Shown here: positions 1 through 8,351 of the stretch, one piece after another
Numbering within the stretch: the first letter of the stretch is position 1
How the letters are laid out: each line of letters starts with the position of its first letter
Assembly (NCBI RefSeq): GCF_004341165.1
Contig: NZ_SLZR01000003.1
Span: forward strand, 1-64,000
Length of the DNA stretch: 64,000 nucleotides
Reading direction: 5' to 3'
Source: Reinekea marinisedimentorum
Lineage (GTDB): Bacteria; Pseudomonadota; Gammaproteobacteria; Pseudomonadales; Natronospirillaceae
The notes under the pieces: model-generated
Told to the model about the DNA's origin: nothing
Database searches by the model: none
Seen by the model: the letters and a program-made list of their open reading frames with translations, nothing else
Position numbers and translations under genes: made by a program

Positions 1-285
1 GCAACAGTTAAAACGAATCAAAGGTCATAGAAGTAACGACACCTAACCGGCCATCATAGTTGTCGCGGACCGGACAAAGTAATTGACGTCTAACAGTATC
101 GTTTTATTGCCTTAAAGAGTCCATGGCTTCATCGCGGAGATGGGCTGTACGGTGCAGCAATTCCTGACTATTTTCCAATCGCTTTATGCTGCATCGGCGA
201 AACCTTATTCTGATAAGGCTAAACATCCAACAGGAAGCAGCCAGTGCCGGTGACGCCTGGCCCTGGCTTAGAGTTAGATTGCTCT
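1..285. other. Left-edge intergenic region, no gene recognised
   Basis: No convincing gene is present. There is a 41-codon open frame on the minus strand (104-226) and a similar-sized one on the plus strand (about 122-255). Both read like degraded protein sequence but match nothing I recognise. The class II aldolase gene ends at 286, so the region also holds the end of that operon. A weak AGCCAG/CTGGCT inverted repeat near 237-275 could help stop transcription, but it is not followed by a T-run on the minus strand. Confidence 0.4.
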
Positions 286-1017
286 TTAATCCAGTACAGA
301 AGGATCCTGTTGGATGATTAAAGCTTTCATTTCTTCGAAGTGCTGTCGTGAAAAATCAGTGATTTTTTCCCAGTCACGAGCGGTTTTTTCTGCGACCTCA
401 TCCGATAAAACGTTTAGCGGTTGTCCGGTTGATAGGGCGACCGTCAGAATTTGACAGGCCCGTTCCAGTGTCCAGATGTCATCAAAAGCAATCCCAATGT
501 CGGTGCCGGTAACCATTACGCCATGGTTGCCCATAAGTAGTCTGCTGTTGCTTTCCAGCAGGTTGCACAGGCGGGCGCCTTCTTCAACGGTATCTGCCAT
601 GCCGCCAAACATAGTATCGATAGATACTCGGTTGAAGTAACGGGCGGTATTCTGGTCAATCGGCAGGATTTTGGGGTTTTTCATAGTTGAAACTGCTGTG
701 GTGTAGACCGGGTGCAGGTGCATCGCCACGCGAACATGCGGCAGTTTTTGGTGCAGTTGACCATGGATAGACCAGGCTGTCGCATCGACATCCGGGCGTT
801 CAGCGCTTGATGTATCATCGGCATTAAGCAGCAATAGATCACTCGCACGGATGCGCGAAAAATGCATCCACTTGGGGTTGATGAGGAAGTCTTTGCCATC
901 ATCGGAGATGGCTGCACTGAAATGGTTTGCAACGGCTTCATGCATGCCTAGATGGGCGACGACCCTAAACGCTGCAGCTAAGTCTATTCGTGTTTGTTCT
1001 TCTGTCGATAAAGACAT
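286..1017 (-). CDS. Class II aldolase/adducin family protein
   Basis: A 243-residue cytoplasmic protein of the class II aldolase/adducin family, which is zinc dependent and cleaves or epimerises phosphorylated or free hydroxy-carbonyl compounds (L-fuculose-phosphate aldolase type). The metal-binding histidines are visible as HLHPVYTTAV and, further on, LLMGNHGVMVTG. Length is typical for the family. The ATG is preceded by GGAG at 7 nt, which supports this start. It is the last gene of a minus-strand operon behind an amino-acid-type binding protein, a PhyH dioxygenase and a fused ABC permease-ATPase, so it probably acts on a product of the imported compound. The substrate cannot be read from sequence. 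Family assignment is firm, reaction is not. Confidence 0.85.
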   Translation of the reverse strand: MSLSTEEQTRIDLAAAFRVVAHLGMHEAVANHFSAAISDDGKDFLINPKWMHFSRIRASDLLLLNADDTSSAERPDVDATAWSIHGQLHQKLPHVRVAMHLHPVYTTAVSTMKNPKILPIDQNTARYFNRVSIDTMFGGMADTVEEGARLCNLLESNSRLLMGNHGVMVTGTDIGIAFDDIWTLERACQILTVALSTGQPLNVLSDEVAEKTARDWEKITDFSRQHFEEMKALIIQQDPSVLD

Positions 1018-1069
1018 AATTGACTCCGGGTAACAGTGCGCAAGAACGACCCCTTGCGCACCTCAATAT

Positions 1070-1903
1070 TTAAGGCTTTGGCATCAGCTTTTCAATGTCT
1101 TCCGGTGTAGGTGCCTGGAAGTTATATTTTTTCAACAGTGCCTGATACTCAGCGGTTTTACTGAATTTTTCGATACCTTCTATTAAGGCATCTTTGACTT
1201 CATCGTTACCTTTTCGAACAGCCATTCCGTTCAGGACGGGAAAGAGCAGTTCTTCAGAGGTGATTTCAATACGGCCACCCAGCTTTTCAACAATGCCTGC
1301 TGCCACGGAGCCATCAGTCACCTGTACCTCTACAGCCCGGGAAAGTACTGCCTGAGTGGTTTCCGGGTCGGTCGGATATTCACTAATGGCAATCGGGTCG
1401 AGGCCTTTTGCTTCACAATGCTCTGCAGATATTTGCTGAACCTTGCTTAGAAATACAGTGCCAGCCATAGAGCCTACTTTGTGGCCGCACAGGTCTTCAA
1501 AGGTTTTTGGTTTAAATTTGGAGCCGCTTAAGGCGACGATTGACTGACCACTCTTCAGATAGGGGATCATATCGATCACCTTAACCCGCTCTTCAGTGAT
1601 GTACATAGAGGAGTTCAGGATATCAAATCGGCCACCGCGTAACCCGGGGATCAGGTTGGCCCAACGTGTATCGATGTTCTCGGCCTTCATGCCCATAACC
1701 TTGGCGACACCTGCTAAAAACTCAATATCAAACCCCGCCGGCTTGTTGTTTTCTATAAATTCAAACGGGGGGTAGGTCATATCTGATCCGGCGATAATTT
1801 TCCCCGGTTCTTTGAATGCCATAGCCATCGAGGCCGTCAATGCGAGCGTTATGCCGGCGATGCCAGTTGCTGCAATACGGGTGTTTCGTTTAAGTGTGTT
1901 CAT
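1070..1903 (-). CDS. Amino-acid-type ABC transporter periplasmic binding protein (family 3)
   Basis: A 277-residue exported binding protein. The N-terminus has lysine and arginine, a hydrophobic stretch and a cleavage site after AMA, followed by the family 3 fold of polar amino-acid binding proteins (GSDMTYPPFEF at the N-terminus, then NIDTRWANLIPGLRGGRFDI). The upstream in-frame ATG at 1930 is possible, but AGAGAGG sits 7 nt before the ATG at 1903, so I choose 1903. It lies between the PhyH gene and the class II aldolase gene and should deliver ligand to the fused permease-ATPase encoded upstream in the same operon. Ligand unknown: an amino acid, opine or other small zwitterion is likely from the family. 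Confidence 0.88.
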   Translation of the reverse strand: MNTLKRNTRIAATGIAGITLALTASMAMAFKEPGKIIAGSDMTYPPFEFIENNKPAGFDIEFLAGVAKVMGMKAENIDTRWANLIPGLRGGRFDILNSSMYITEERVKVIDMIPYLKSGQSIVALSGSKFKPKTFEDLCGHKVGSMAGTVFLSKVQQISAEHCEAKGLDPIAISEYPTDPETTQAVLSRAVEVQVTDGSVAAGIVEKLGGRIEITSEELLFPVLNGMAVRKGNDEVKDALIEGIEKFSKTAEYQALLKKYNFQAPTPEDIEKLMPKP

Positions 1904-1926
1904 GGTTATTCCTCTCTCTGGTGTTA

Positions 1927-2799
1927 TCACATGTTGTGCTGGTCTTGGCCTTCCTGTTGTACAAAAAATGAAGCCCCTTTGGGTTTTTTAGGTAGCCTCA
2001 ATTTGTTCTCTGTCGATCGAATTTCACCACTGCTTTCACCCCAGACAAGGGCGCCTTCGTGCTTGCTTGGTAGAGGGTTTTCGCCGTAGGGCAGTGCATC
2101 TTCTGCTGCGTAAACAGCAATGAAGAGTGTTCTTGGCATTTGTGTATTATTCGGGCTGGATGCATGCAGCAGGCGGGTGTGCATAAAACATACAGACCCT
2201 GCCGGTCCGAAGCAGGACGTCGGCTGCTGGCAGTATTTTTCCTGAACCTCGGGGCTTACCTGCCCGGTAAAGTTGTCATCATCCCAGTGGCTGAAAAGTT
2301 CACCTTTGTGGCTGCCGGGTATCACCTGCAGCGGACCGTTTTCAGCAGTAACGTCGCTAACCATCAGCAAGCTGGTGATCAGGTCGTCATTGCTGTGTGG
2401 CGTGAATGGAAAATCCTGATGCCATTTCACCTGAGTAGAGGTGTACGGTAATTTAGAATTCACCTTGCTGTGGTGTAGCCGTGCGCCAGAACCGCCAATG
2501 AGCTGTCCGGAATAATGTGCCAGCCTGGATGACAAAGCCGTGTGTTTGAATACGTCGGATATTTCCGTGGGGGATGCCACGCGCCGCAACGAGGGCCGTT
2601 CTGCACTGTGGTCTTTATCGACATCAAATCGGGGGCGGCCGTCTATGGTTTCTCCCCAGGCAACTTCTTGTGTTCGGCTGTCTTCGACCCAACGATTGAA
2701 CGCTTCCTGCAGCGATTTAATTTCGGATGGGGTGAATACATTTTCAACAACTAGAAAACCCTGTTCATGGTACTGGTCTATCTGCCATTGCTCTAACAT
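1927..2799 (-). CDS. Phytanoyl-CoA dioxygenase (PhyH) family 2-oxoglutarate/Fe(II) oxygenase
   Basis: A 290-residue cytoplasmic enzyme of the PhyH family, which uses Fe(II), O2 and 2-oxoglutarate to hydroxylate small molecules. The iron ligands are visible as H127 and D129 (KWHQDF) and H212 (LLHASSPN), with R223 a likely 2-oxoglutarate contact. PGSHKGEL before the distal histidine is typical. AGGAG lies 9 nt before the ATG. It is the second gene of the operon, 33 bp after the transporter gene, so the imported compound is probably hydroxylated here. The family also includes ectoine hydroxylase, but the conserved EctD signature is not present, so I do not call it EctD. Confidence 0.85.
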   Translation of the reverse strand: MLEQWQIDQYHEQGFLVVENVFTPSEIKSLQEAFNRWVEDSRTQEVAWGETIDGRPRFDVDKDHSAERPSLRRVASPTEISDVFKHTALSSRLAHYSGQLIGGSGARLHHSKVNSKLPYTSTQVKWHQDFPFTPHSNDDLITSLLMVSDVTAENGPLQVIPGSHKGELFSHWDDDNFTGQVSPEVQEKYCQQPTSCFGPAGSVCFMHTRLLHASSPNNTQMPRTLFIAVYAAEDALPYGENPLPSKHEGALVWGESSGEIRSTENKLRLPKKPKGASFFVQQEGQDQHNM

Positions 2800-2832
2800 G
2801 GATATCTACTCCTATTCTTTTATGCTGGTGCT

Positions 2833-4353
2833 TTAAGCCAACGATACATTTTTCAGGAAGGCATCAACTCGCGGATTGTCACGAACTTTTAGCTGATCAG
2901 GGCTGTCGTCACATACAACGCGGCCTTTTTCCATAAAGACGATTCGATCAGATACCTTGAATGCAAAGTTCATTTCATGGGTGACAACAACCATGGTCAC
3001 ACCTTCACGGGCCAGGCCTTCAATTACGGTGAGCACTTCATGAACTTTTTCCGGGTCCAGTGCAGACGTAGGCTCGTCGAACAGCATGATTTCAGGCTTC
3101 ATCATCAGTGCGCGGGCAATGGCAACACGTTGCTGTTGACCGCCGGAAAGCTGGTGAGGGTATTTCCATGCGTGCTCGAGCATGCCCACTTTATTAAGCA
3201 GCTGATACGCCTGCATGCTGAGTTCGGCTTTTGTCCCCATCTTGTGGTAACGCGGGGCCAGTAATAGATTGTCCAGCACAGTAAGGTGAGGGAAGAGGTT
3301 GAAGCCCTGGAAAACCATGCCAATTTTAGTTTGATGTTCCTGGTTTCGAACCAGTCGTCCTTTGTCTGCGCCATACTTTAGTAGTTTCAGGAAGGACTTT
3401 CCGTTCAGGCAGATTTCGCCATTATCGAGCTGCTCTAAACCGTTCAGCAATCGAATGAGTGTTGTCTTACCGGAGCCTGACGGACCAATAATCGATACAA
3501 CCTCGCCCGGTTGAATGCTCAGGTCTACAGAGCCGAGAACCTCTACATTGTTGAAGGCTTTGTGTAGCTTGGTGGCTTGCAGTGCCGGAAGCTCAGACTC
3601 GGCAATTGGCGTGAATTTAGGTATTGGAGCTTGTCTGACTTGTTCAGCGAATGCATCCGAGAGTTGTTTTGTTTGTTTAACTTTCGTTACGTCCAGATGG
3701 TTTTCCAGGCGCTTAAGCAGAAAATCGAAAACGGTGACAATCATTATGTAGTAAATGGCAACCGCAGCCATGGTTTCGAGAACCAGGAAGTTTTGGGTAT
3801 ATAACCTTTGGCCAACCAGGAGAACTTCGGTTAAGGAAATCACTGAGACCAGAGATGTCAGTTTCACTATGGAAATAAATTCATTTGTTAAGGCGGGCAG
3901 GGCAATGCGTACCGCCTGAGGAATAATGACCAGCTGTTGCACGCCGATAAACCGAATGCCCAGCGCATGGGCTGCCTCTGTTTGGCCTTTAGGAACAGAC
4001 AGCAATCCACCGCGATGGATTTCCGCGATATAGGCGCTTTCACATATCACCATGGCAATAAGGCCAGCCGCAAAAGGGTTGGACAGAACTGCGCCGGTGG
4101 CGGGAATCAATTGAGGCATGTTATAAACAAAAATCAGTAAGACCAGCAGTGGCAGGCTGCGGAAAAGCCAGATATAAGCCTTCGCAGGTAGACTAAAGAC
4201 GGTAAATTTAGAACTTTGAGCGAGTGCAAGTATAAATCCGACGATGTTGCTGAGTACCCAGCTGGCGATACTAAGTTTAATGACCGTCCAGCTTGCCCAC
4301 CAAAACTCTGATAGACTGAACAAACTAAAAAGGTATTCCCAATCAAACATCAT
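2833..4353 (-). CDS. Fused amino-acid ABC transporter permease and ATP-binding protein
   Basis: A 506-residue membrane protein joining two normally separate subunits. Residues about 1-225 form a polar amino-acid permease of the HisM/GlnP type with about five membrane helices and the EAA-type loop (ESAYIAEIHRGGL, ALGIRFIGVQQLVIIPQA). Residues about 265-500 form an ABC ATPase with Walker A GPSGSGKTT, signature LSGGQQQRVAIARAL and Walker B IMLFDEPTSALDPE. Several starts are possible; ATG-ATG at 4353/4350 has GAGG 9 nt upstream and is preferred over TTG at 4368. With no second permease gene nearby, the fusion probably works as a homodimer. First gene of the operon that also encodes its binding protein. 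Confidence 0.9.
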   Translation of the reverse strand: MMFDWEYLFSLFSLSEFWWASWTVIKLSIASWVLSNIVGFILALAQSSKFTVFSLPAKAYIWLFRSLPLLVLLIFVYNMPQLIPATGAVLSNPFAAGLIAMVICESAYIAEIHRGGLLSVPKGQTEAAHALGIRFIGVQQLVIIPQAVRIALPALTNEFISIVKLTSLVSVISLTEVLLVGQRLYTQNFLVLETMAAVAIYYIMIVTVFDFLLKRLENHLDVTKVKQTKQLSDAFAEQVRQAPIPKFTPIAESELPALQATKLHKAFNNVEVLGSVDLSIQPGEVVSIIGPSGSGKTTLIRLLNGLEQLDNGEICLNGKSFLKLLKYGADKGRLVRNQEHQTKIGMVFQGFNLFPHLTVLDNLLLAPRYHKMGTKAELSMQAYQLLNKVGMLEHAWKYPHQLSGGQQQRVAIARALMMKPEIMLFDEPTSALDPEKVHEVLTVIEGLAREGVTMVVVTHEMNFAFKVSDRIVFMEKGRVVCDDSPDQLKVRDNPRVDAFLKNVSLA

Positions 4354-4890
4354 AAATAACAACCTCAAAGTGTAAAAAGTTGATTGAATCCTGCTCTGAA
4401 TCAGGTTTTCAGATACTAAAATCTGGTAATCACTATGGCGGGAGTTTATTTAGTCTGGCAATTATTTTTTTCTTCTCTTCTGGTTTAAAAAAAACTAACT
4501 AGATAAAATCTGGCTTGCCTCTCTGCTACTTTCACCGTTGTTCAACATGGCTTGCTACCACCCGATGATGATTAGCAACATCTTGGCTAGCCATCGTTAA
4601 TCTGGCGCAGGCCACCGCAAAAAAGGCCGGTAATTTCTGTCATCCGCATGTGAACATCCAGCCCAAAGCCAAACTGATGTAGTTACGGTGCGCCGGTGCC
4701 CTGAAACGAATCACCTGGCTAGAAGGAGAGTGTCGTCGTTGCAGGCTGTGTTGGTTGATTTCTAAAAAGAATAATGAAATCAATAGCTTAGGGGGTGGTA
4801 TGAATTGATGATCTAGGCTGGCATATCGGTTGCAAATAGAAAAGCTATCTTAGGGCCCTGTCTGGCCATATTTTTTCTACGAGGAAAGTC
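4354..4890. promoter_or_regulatory. Divergent promoter region between transporter operon and LysR gene
   Basis: These 537 bp separate the minus-strand transporter operon from the plus-strand LysR gene. The arrangement is the usual one for a LysR regulator that controls a divergent operon, so operator sites are expected in the AT-rich part close to the transporter start (about 4370-4510). I could not assign a single LysR box with confidence. The GC-richer middle part contains what looks like decayed coding sequence (listed separately). Confidence 0.5.
4587..4735 (-). pseudogene. Possible decayed coding remnant
   Basis: Read on the minus strand, this stretch gives protein-like sequence split over two frames: RNYISLALGWMFTCG ends at a stop, while the next frame reads DVHMRMTEITGLFCGG and on to a TAG at 4589-4587. 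No start codon with a ribosome site is visible, and I do not recognise the family. It may be the 3' part of a gene lost when the neighbouring catabolic genes arrived. It could equally be chance coding potential. Confidence 0.2.
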
Positions 4891-5796
4891 ATGAGGTATT
4901 TCACTCTTAAGCAACTGCATTATTTTGTCACGACAGTCGAAACCGAGAGCATCGCAGAGGCATCAAGAAAGCTTCATATCGCGCAGCCGTCAATCTCCAT
5001 TGCTATCAAAAACCTGGAGGACTCTTTTGATCAACAGCTGTTGATCCGCCACCATGCCCAAGGCATTTCGCTGACCCCAAGTGGCCGACGTTTTTTTAAC
5101 AAAGCCAGAGAACTGCTGCGGCTTTCACATGAGTTTGAACAAAACACGCTTGCAGACAGTGAAGCGATCAGCGGCACGATATCTGTGGGTTGCTTTGAAT
5201 CGGTAGCACCGGTTTATATTCCCAAACTGATCGCGGATTTTAAGAAGAAGTACCCGAATATCGTGATACAGCTGCACGATGGCGAACAGCACGAGGTGAT
5301 GGTTGGTTTGCACAGAGGGGAATTTGATCTGGCATTTCTATACGACCTGGAGTTGGATAATTCTGTGCAGAAGGTGCATCTGCATGCGCCCAGTAAGCCC
5401 TATGCATTGTTACCGGAAAATCACCCTTTAGCCGGCAAATCGTCAGTCACACTGGACGAACTCAGTCGTGAACCGCTTATCCTGTTGGATGTGATTCCGA
5501 GTAAAAACTATTTCTTAAACATTTTTTCAGAAAAAGGTTTGCACCCGGAAATCGCCTACGCATCGCCATCAATTGAAATGGTTCGCTGTATGGTTGGGCG
5601 AGGGCAGGGCATCTCTGTTTTGGTCACTCGACCATGTACCGACATGACCTACGATGGCCAGAGAGTCGTTTATGTCGATATAGAAGATGAGATGGAAAGT
5701 TCTAATTTGATCATGGCGTATCTTAAAACCAATGAGCCTACAAAGCCGGCTCAACTCTTTATGGATTACTGCCTCTCTGGTGGTTTAGGTGTTTAA
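4891..5796 (+). CDS. LysR family transcriptional regulator
   Basis: A 301-residue LysR regulator. The N-terminal winged helix-turn-helix (residues about 1-60) shows the family pattern LKQLHYFVTTVETESIAEAS and LHIAQPSISIAIKNLE. A type 2 periplasmic-binding-like effector domain fills the rest (from about 90). GAGGAAAG lies just before the ATG. It stands between the divergent transporter/PhyH/aldolase operon and the downstream monooxygenase-to-dehydrogenase set, so it is the obvious candidate regulator of both. The effector is presumably the imported compound or a breakdown product. Family assignment is firm; target genes are inferred from position. Confidence 0.92.
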   Translation: MRYFTLKQLHYFVTTVETESIAEASRKLHIAQPSISIAIKNLEDSFDQQLLIRHHAQGISLTPSGRRFFNKARELLRLSHEFEQNTLADSEAISGTISVGCFESVAPVYIPKLIADFKKKYPNIVIQLHDGEQHEVMVGLHRGEFDLAFLYDLELDNSVQKVHLHAPSKPYALLPENHPLAGKSSVTLDELSREPLILLDVIPSKNYFLNIFSEKGLHPEIAYASPSIEMVRCMVGRGQGISVLVTRPCTDMTYDGQRVVYVDIEDEMESSNLIMAYLKTNEPTKPAQLFMDYCLSGGLGV

Positions 5797-5974
5797 TCCA
5801 ACTGGATTTAAAGTTGAATGAGTGTGAATTCCCGGATTGAGCTAGCGATTTTTCCGAGGATATTTTTCCTATCTAGGTCGTAAAATAAAAATAATTTACT
5901 GAACTAATGGGCTGCCATAAGCTGATTTTTAATGATTCAGATCAATTAAATTTCTCTTATGAGGGCCCATGTAG

Positions 5975-7231
5975 ATGATGAAGCCAGATTATAAAGAACT
6001 CGATACCCTGGTAATTGGTGCAGGTCAGGCTGGTATCGCAATGAGCGAGCATCTAAGCCGCCAGGATGTACCTCACCTTGTTCTGGAAAAAAACAGAATC
6101 GCAGAAGCCTGGCGCAGTTGCCGGTGGGATTCCCTAGTGGCGAATGGCCCGGCATGGCATGACCGGTTTCCAGGATTGGAGTTTTCCAACACAAGCCCGG
6201 AAAGTTTTGTGCCCAAAGAGCAGGTGGCAGATTATTTTAATGAGTATGTTAAAAAATTCGATCTGCCGGTAAAGACCGGGGTTGAAGTTTTAAGTGCCGT
6301 TAAAAACAAAAACAGCAGTGGCTTTACGGTAGAAACAACCGCAGGAACTTATCAGGTTGAGCGAATTGTTTCAGCAACAGGCCCTTTTCAGACGCCGGTG
6401 ATCCCATCTATCGCGCCAACAGACGAAGAGCTGTGCCAAATTCACTCTGCAGACTACCGTAACCCGCAGCAGTTGCCAGAGGGCGCTGTGTTGGTGGTCG
6501 GTGCTGGCTCTTCTGGTGTGCAGATTGCCGAAGAATTACGGCAATCAGGAAAAACAGTTTACTTATCGGTAGGCCCGCACGATCGACCGCCGCGTCGCTA
6601 CCGGGGCCGCGACTTCGTTTGGTGGTTGGGTGTTTTGGGGTTGTGGGAAGCCTCCGCCAGTGAACCCGGAAAAGAGCATGTGACGATTGCGGTCAGTGGT
6701 GCCAATGGGGGCAAGACCATCGATTTTCGTCAACTGGCAGCTGAAGGTATTCGACTGGTTGGGCGAACCCAGGCCTTCGCGAATGACTGCGTGATCTTTG
6801 ATCATGACCTTGCGGATAACATTCGATTGGGCGATGAAAACTACCTGTCGTTATTAGACAGAGCCGATGCCTATGTTGAGCAGAACGGGCTGGATTTGCC
6901 GGAAGAGCCGGACGCACGAACACTGCTGCCAGACCCGGATTGCATGCTCAATCCAACCTACCAACTTAATCTGCGGCAGGCGGGTGTTTCAGCCATTATT
7001 TGGGCGACAGGGTATTCTACGGATTACAGCTGGCTCAAGGTTGAGGCGTTCAATGAGCAGAATCGGCCGGTGCATCATCGGGGTGTTGCAAACTATCCGG
7101 GGGTTTATTTTCTTGGTTTGCCCTGGCTGTCTCGTCGGGGTTCCAGTTTTATTTGGGGTGTTTGGCACGATGCTAAATTCATCGCCGACCAGATTGTGAT
7201 TCAGCGCCAGTACCAGCAATACCGTAACTGA
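5975..7231 (+). CDS. Flavin-dependent monooxygenase (CzcO/FMO-like)
   Basis: A 418-residue FAD/NAD(P)-dependent monooxygenase-like flavoprotein. An N-terminal Rossmann fingerprint VIGAGQAGIAMSEHL (about residue 13) binds FAD, and a second one, VLVVGAGSSGVQIAEEL (about 170), binds NAD(P)H. IIWATGYSTDYSW near residue 345 matches the ATG motif of the FMO/Baeyer-Villiger group. Enzymes of this group N-hydroxylate amines or oxidise ketones. Start is the first of two adjacent ATGs after GAGGG. It opens the plus-strand gene set and is followed 16 bp later by a Rid-family gene, which fits a pathway producing a reactive imine or enamine. Substrate unknown. Confidence 0.85.
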   Translation: MMKPDYKELDTLVIGAGQAGIAMSEHLSRQDVPHLVLEKNRIAEAWRSCRWDSLVANGPAWHDRFPGLEFSNTSPESFVPKEQVADYFNEYVKKFDLPVKTGVEVLSAVKNKNSSGFTVETTAGTYQVERIVSATGPFQTPVIPSIAPTDEELCQIHSADYRNPQQLPEGAVLVVGAGSSGVQIAEELRQSGKTVYLSVGPHDRPPRRYRGRDFVWWLGVLGLWEASASEPGKEHVTIAVSGANGGKTIDFRQLAAEGIRLVGRTQAFANDCVIFDHDLADNIRLGDENYLSLLDRADAYVEQNGLDLPEEPDARTLLPDPDCMLNPTYQLNLRQAGVSAIIWATGYSTDYSWLKVEAFNEQNRPVHHRGVANYPGVYFLGLPWLSRRGSSFIWGVWHDAKFIADQIVIQRQYQQYRN

Positions 7232-7247
7232 TAAGTGGAGACCCTTT

Positions 7248-7664
7248 ATGCCAACTCATACTCGTATCAGAATGTTTAACACGAAAGAAACCTACCCGAA
7301 TCAATCGTTGGATAACGACCTGTGCCAAGCCGTCGTCGCCGGTAATACTGTTTATGTGCGCGGGCAGGTAGGTACCGATTTTGAGGGTAACTTAGTTGGC
7401 TTGGGTAACCCGGCCGAGCAGGCTGAACAGGCGATGAAAAATGTTAAACAATTGCTGGAAGAGGCAGGAAGTGATCTGTCTCATATCGTGAAGACCACAA
7501 CCTATATTACCGATCCGCGATTTCGTGAACCGGTGTACCGCGAAGTTGGGCGCTGGTTAAAAGGGGTTTACCCCATCTCCACAGGCCTGGTGGTAGCCGG
7601 GCTGGCACAGCCGGAGTGGTTGATGGAAATAGATGTTATTGCCGTCATCCCGGAAGACAATTAA
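7248..7664 (+). CDS. Rid family (YjgF/YER057c/UK114) protein
   Basis: A 138-residue Rid-family protein, homotrimeric in the family, with the usual elements GNTVYVRGQVGTD, EAGSDLSHIVKTTTYITD and the C-terminal EIDVIAVIP. RidA itself deaminates reactive enamine/imine intermediates using an arginine in the PARS motif. Here the equivalent segment reads YPISTGLVVAGL, so that arginine is replaced by serine. The protein therefore belongs to one of the non-RidA subgroups and may bind or convert a pathway intermediate rather than act as a general imine deaminase. GGAG lies 7 nt before the ATG. Located between the monooxygenase and DUF1028 genes, with short gaps on both sides. Confidence 0.88.
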   Translation: MPTHTRIRMFNTKETYPNQSLDNDLCQAVVAGNTVYVRGQVGTDFEGNLVGLGNPAEQAEQAMKNVKQLLEEAGSDLSHIVKTTTYITDPRFREPVYREVGRWLKGVYPISTGLVVAGLAQPEWLMEIDVIAVIPEDN

Positions 7665-7676
7665 GGAGGCCTCATC

Positions 7677-8351
7677 ATGACAATTTCTATTGCTGCTTAT
7701 TGCCCGCAAACTGGCCAGATAGGCATTGCTATTAGCTCGTCCAGTATTGCGGTGGGTGCCCGCTGCCCTTGGTTGAAAGCCGGTGTTGGTGCCGTTTCCA
7801 GCCAGAACATTACGCTGCCGGCGTTAGGCCCTAAAGTCCTGGCTAATCTGGAGCAGGGGTTAGGTCTTGAACAGGCGCTGGCAACAGCGTTGGCGAGCGA
7901 TCAATTCAGCGCTTACCGGCAGGTGGCCGTCATTAATGCACTCGGTGAGAGTGCCTGTTTCAGCGGTGAGGAGACATTAGGTATTCACAATACCGCCAAA
8001 GGCCAATCGTGCATCGCGGCGGGTAACATGCTGTCAGATTCGTCTGTTATTTCCTCGATGGTTTCCGCTTTTGAGGCGTCATCCGGTCAGCTCAGTAGCC
8101 GGCTGATTGCGGCGCTTGATGAGGGTGTTAAGCGCGGTGGTGAAGCCGGCCCGGTTCATTCGGCGGCCTTAAAAGTAGTGCATGCGCAGGAGTGGCCGCT
8201 TGTTGATTTGCGGGTTGATTGGAAAGATGACGATCCTGTTGCTGAATTAACAAAGCTATGGCGGGCCTACGAACCTCAGATGCAGGACTACGTGACCCGA
8301 GCGCTCGACCCTAGCCAGGCCCCAAGTTATGGAGTTCCCGGTAATGAGTGA
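7677..8351 (+). CDS. DUF1028 domain protein (Ntn-hydrolase-like)
   Basis: A 224-residue DUF1028 protein. The family has an Ntn-hydrolase-like fold and often accompanies amidase, Rid and deacetylase genes. Visible family features are TISIAAYCPQTGQIGIAISS at the N-terminus, the GVGAVSSQN stretch and GNMLSDSSVISSM in the middle. The gene has a near-perfect AGGAGG ribosome site 7 nt upstream of the ATG and ends inside the start of the next gene (ATGAGTGA overlap), so the two are translationally linked. An amide-bond hydrolysing step in the same pathway is a reasonable but unproven role. Confidence 0.85.
   Translation: MTISIAAYCPQTGQIGIAISSSSIAVGARCPWLKAGVGAVSSQNITLPALGPKVLANLEQGLGLEQALATALASDQFSAYRQVAVINALGESACFSGEETLGIHNTAKGQSCIAAGNMLSDSSVISSMVSAFEASSGQLSSRLIAALDEGVKRGGEAGPVHSAALKVVHAQEWPLVDLRVDWKDDDPVAELTKLWRAYEPQMQDYVTRALDPSQAPSYGVPGNE

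Noticed and set aside
1927-2799. PhyH gene as ectoine hydroxylase EctD
   Set aside because: The EctD signature around the iron site is absent and no ectoine synthesis genes are present.
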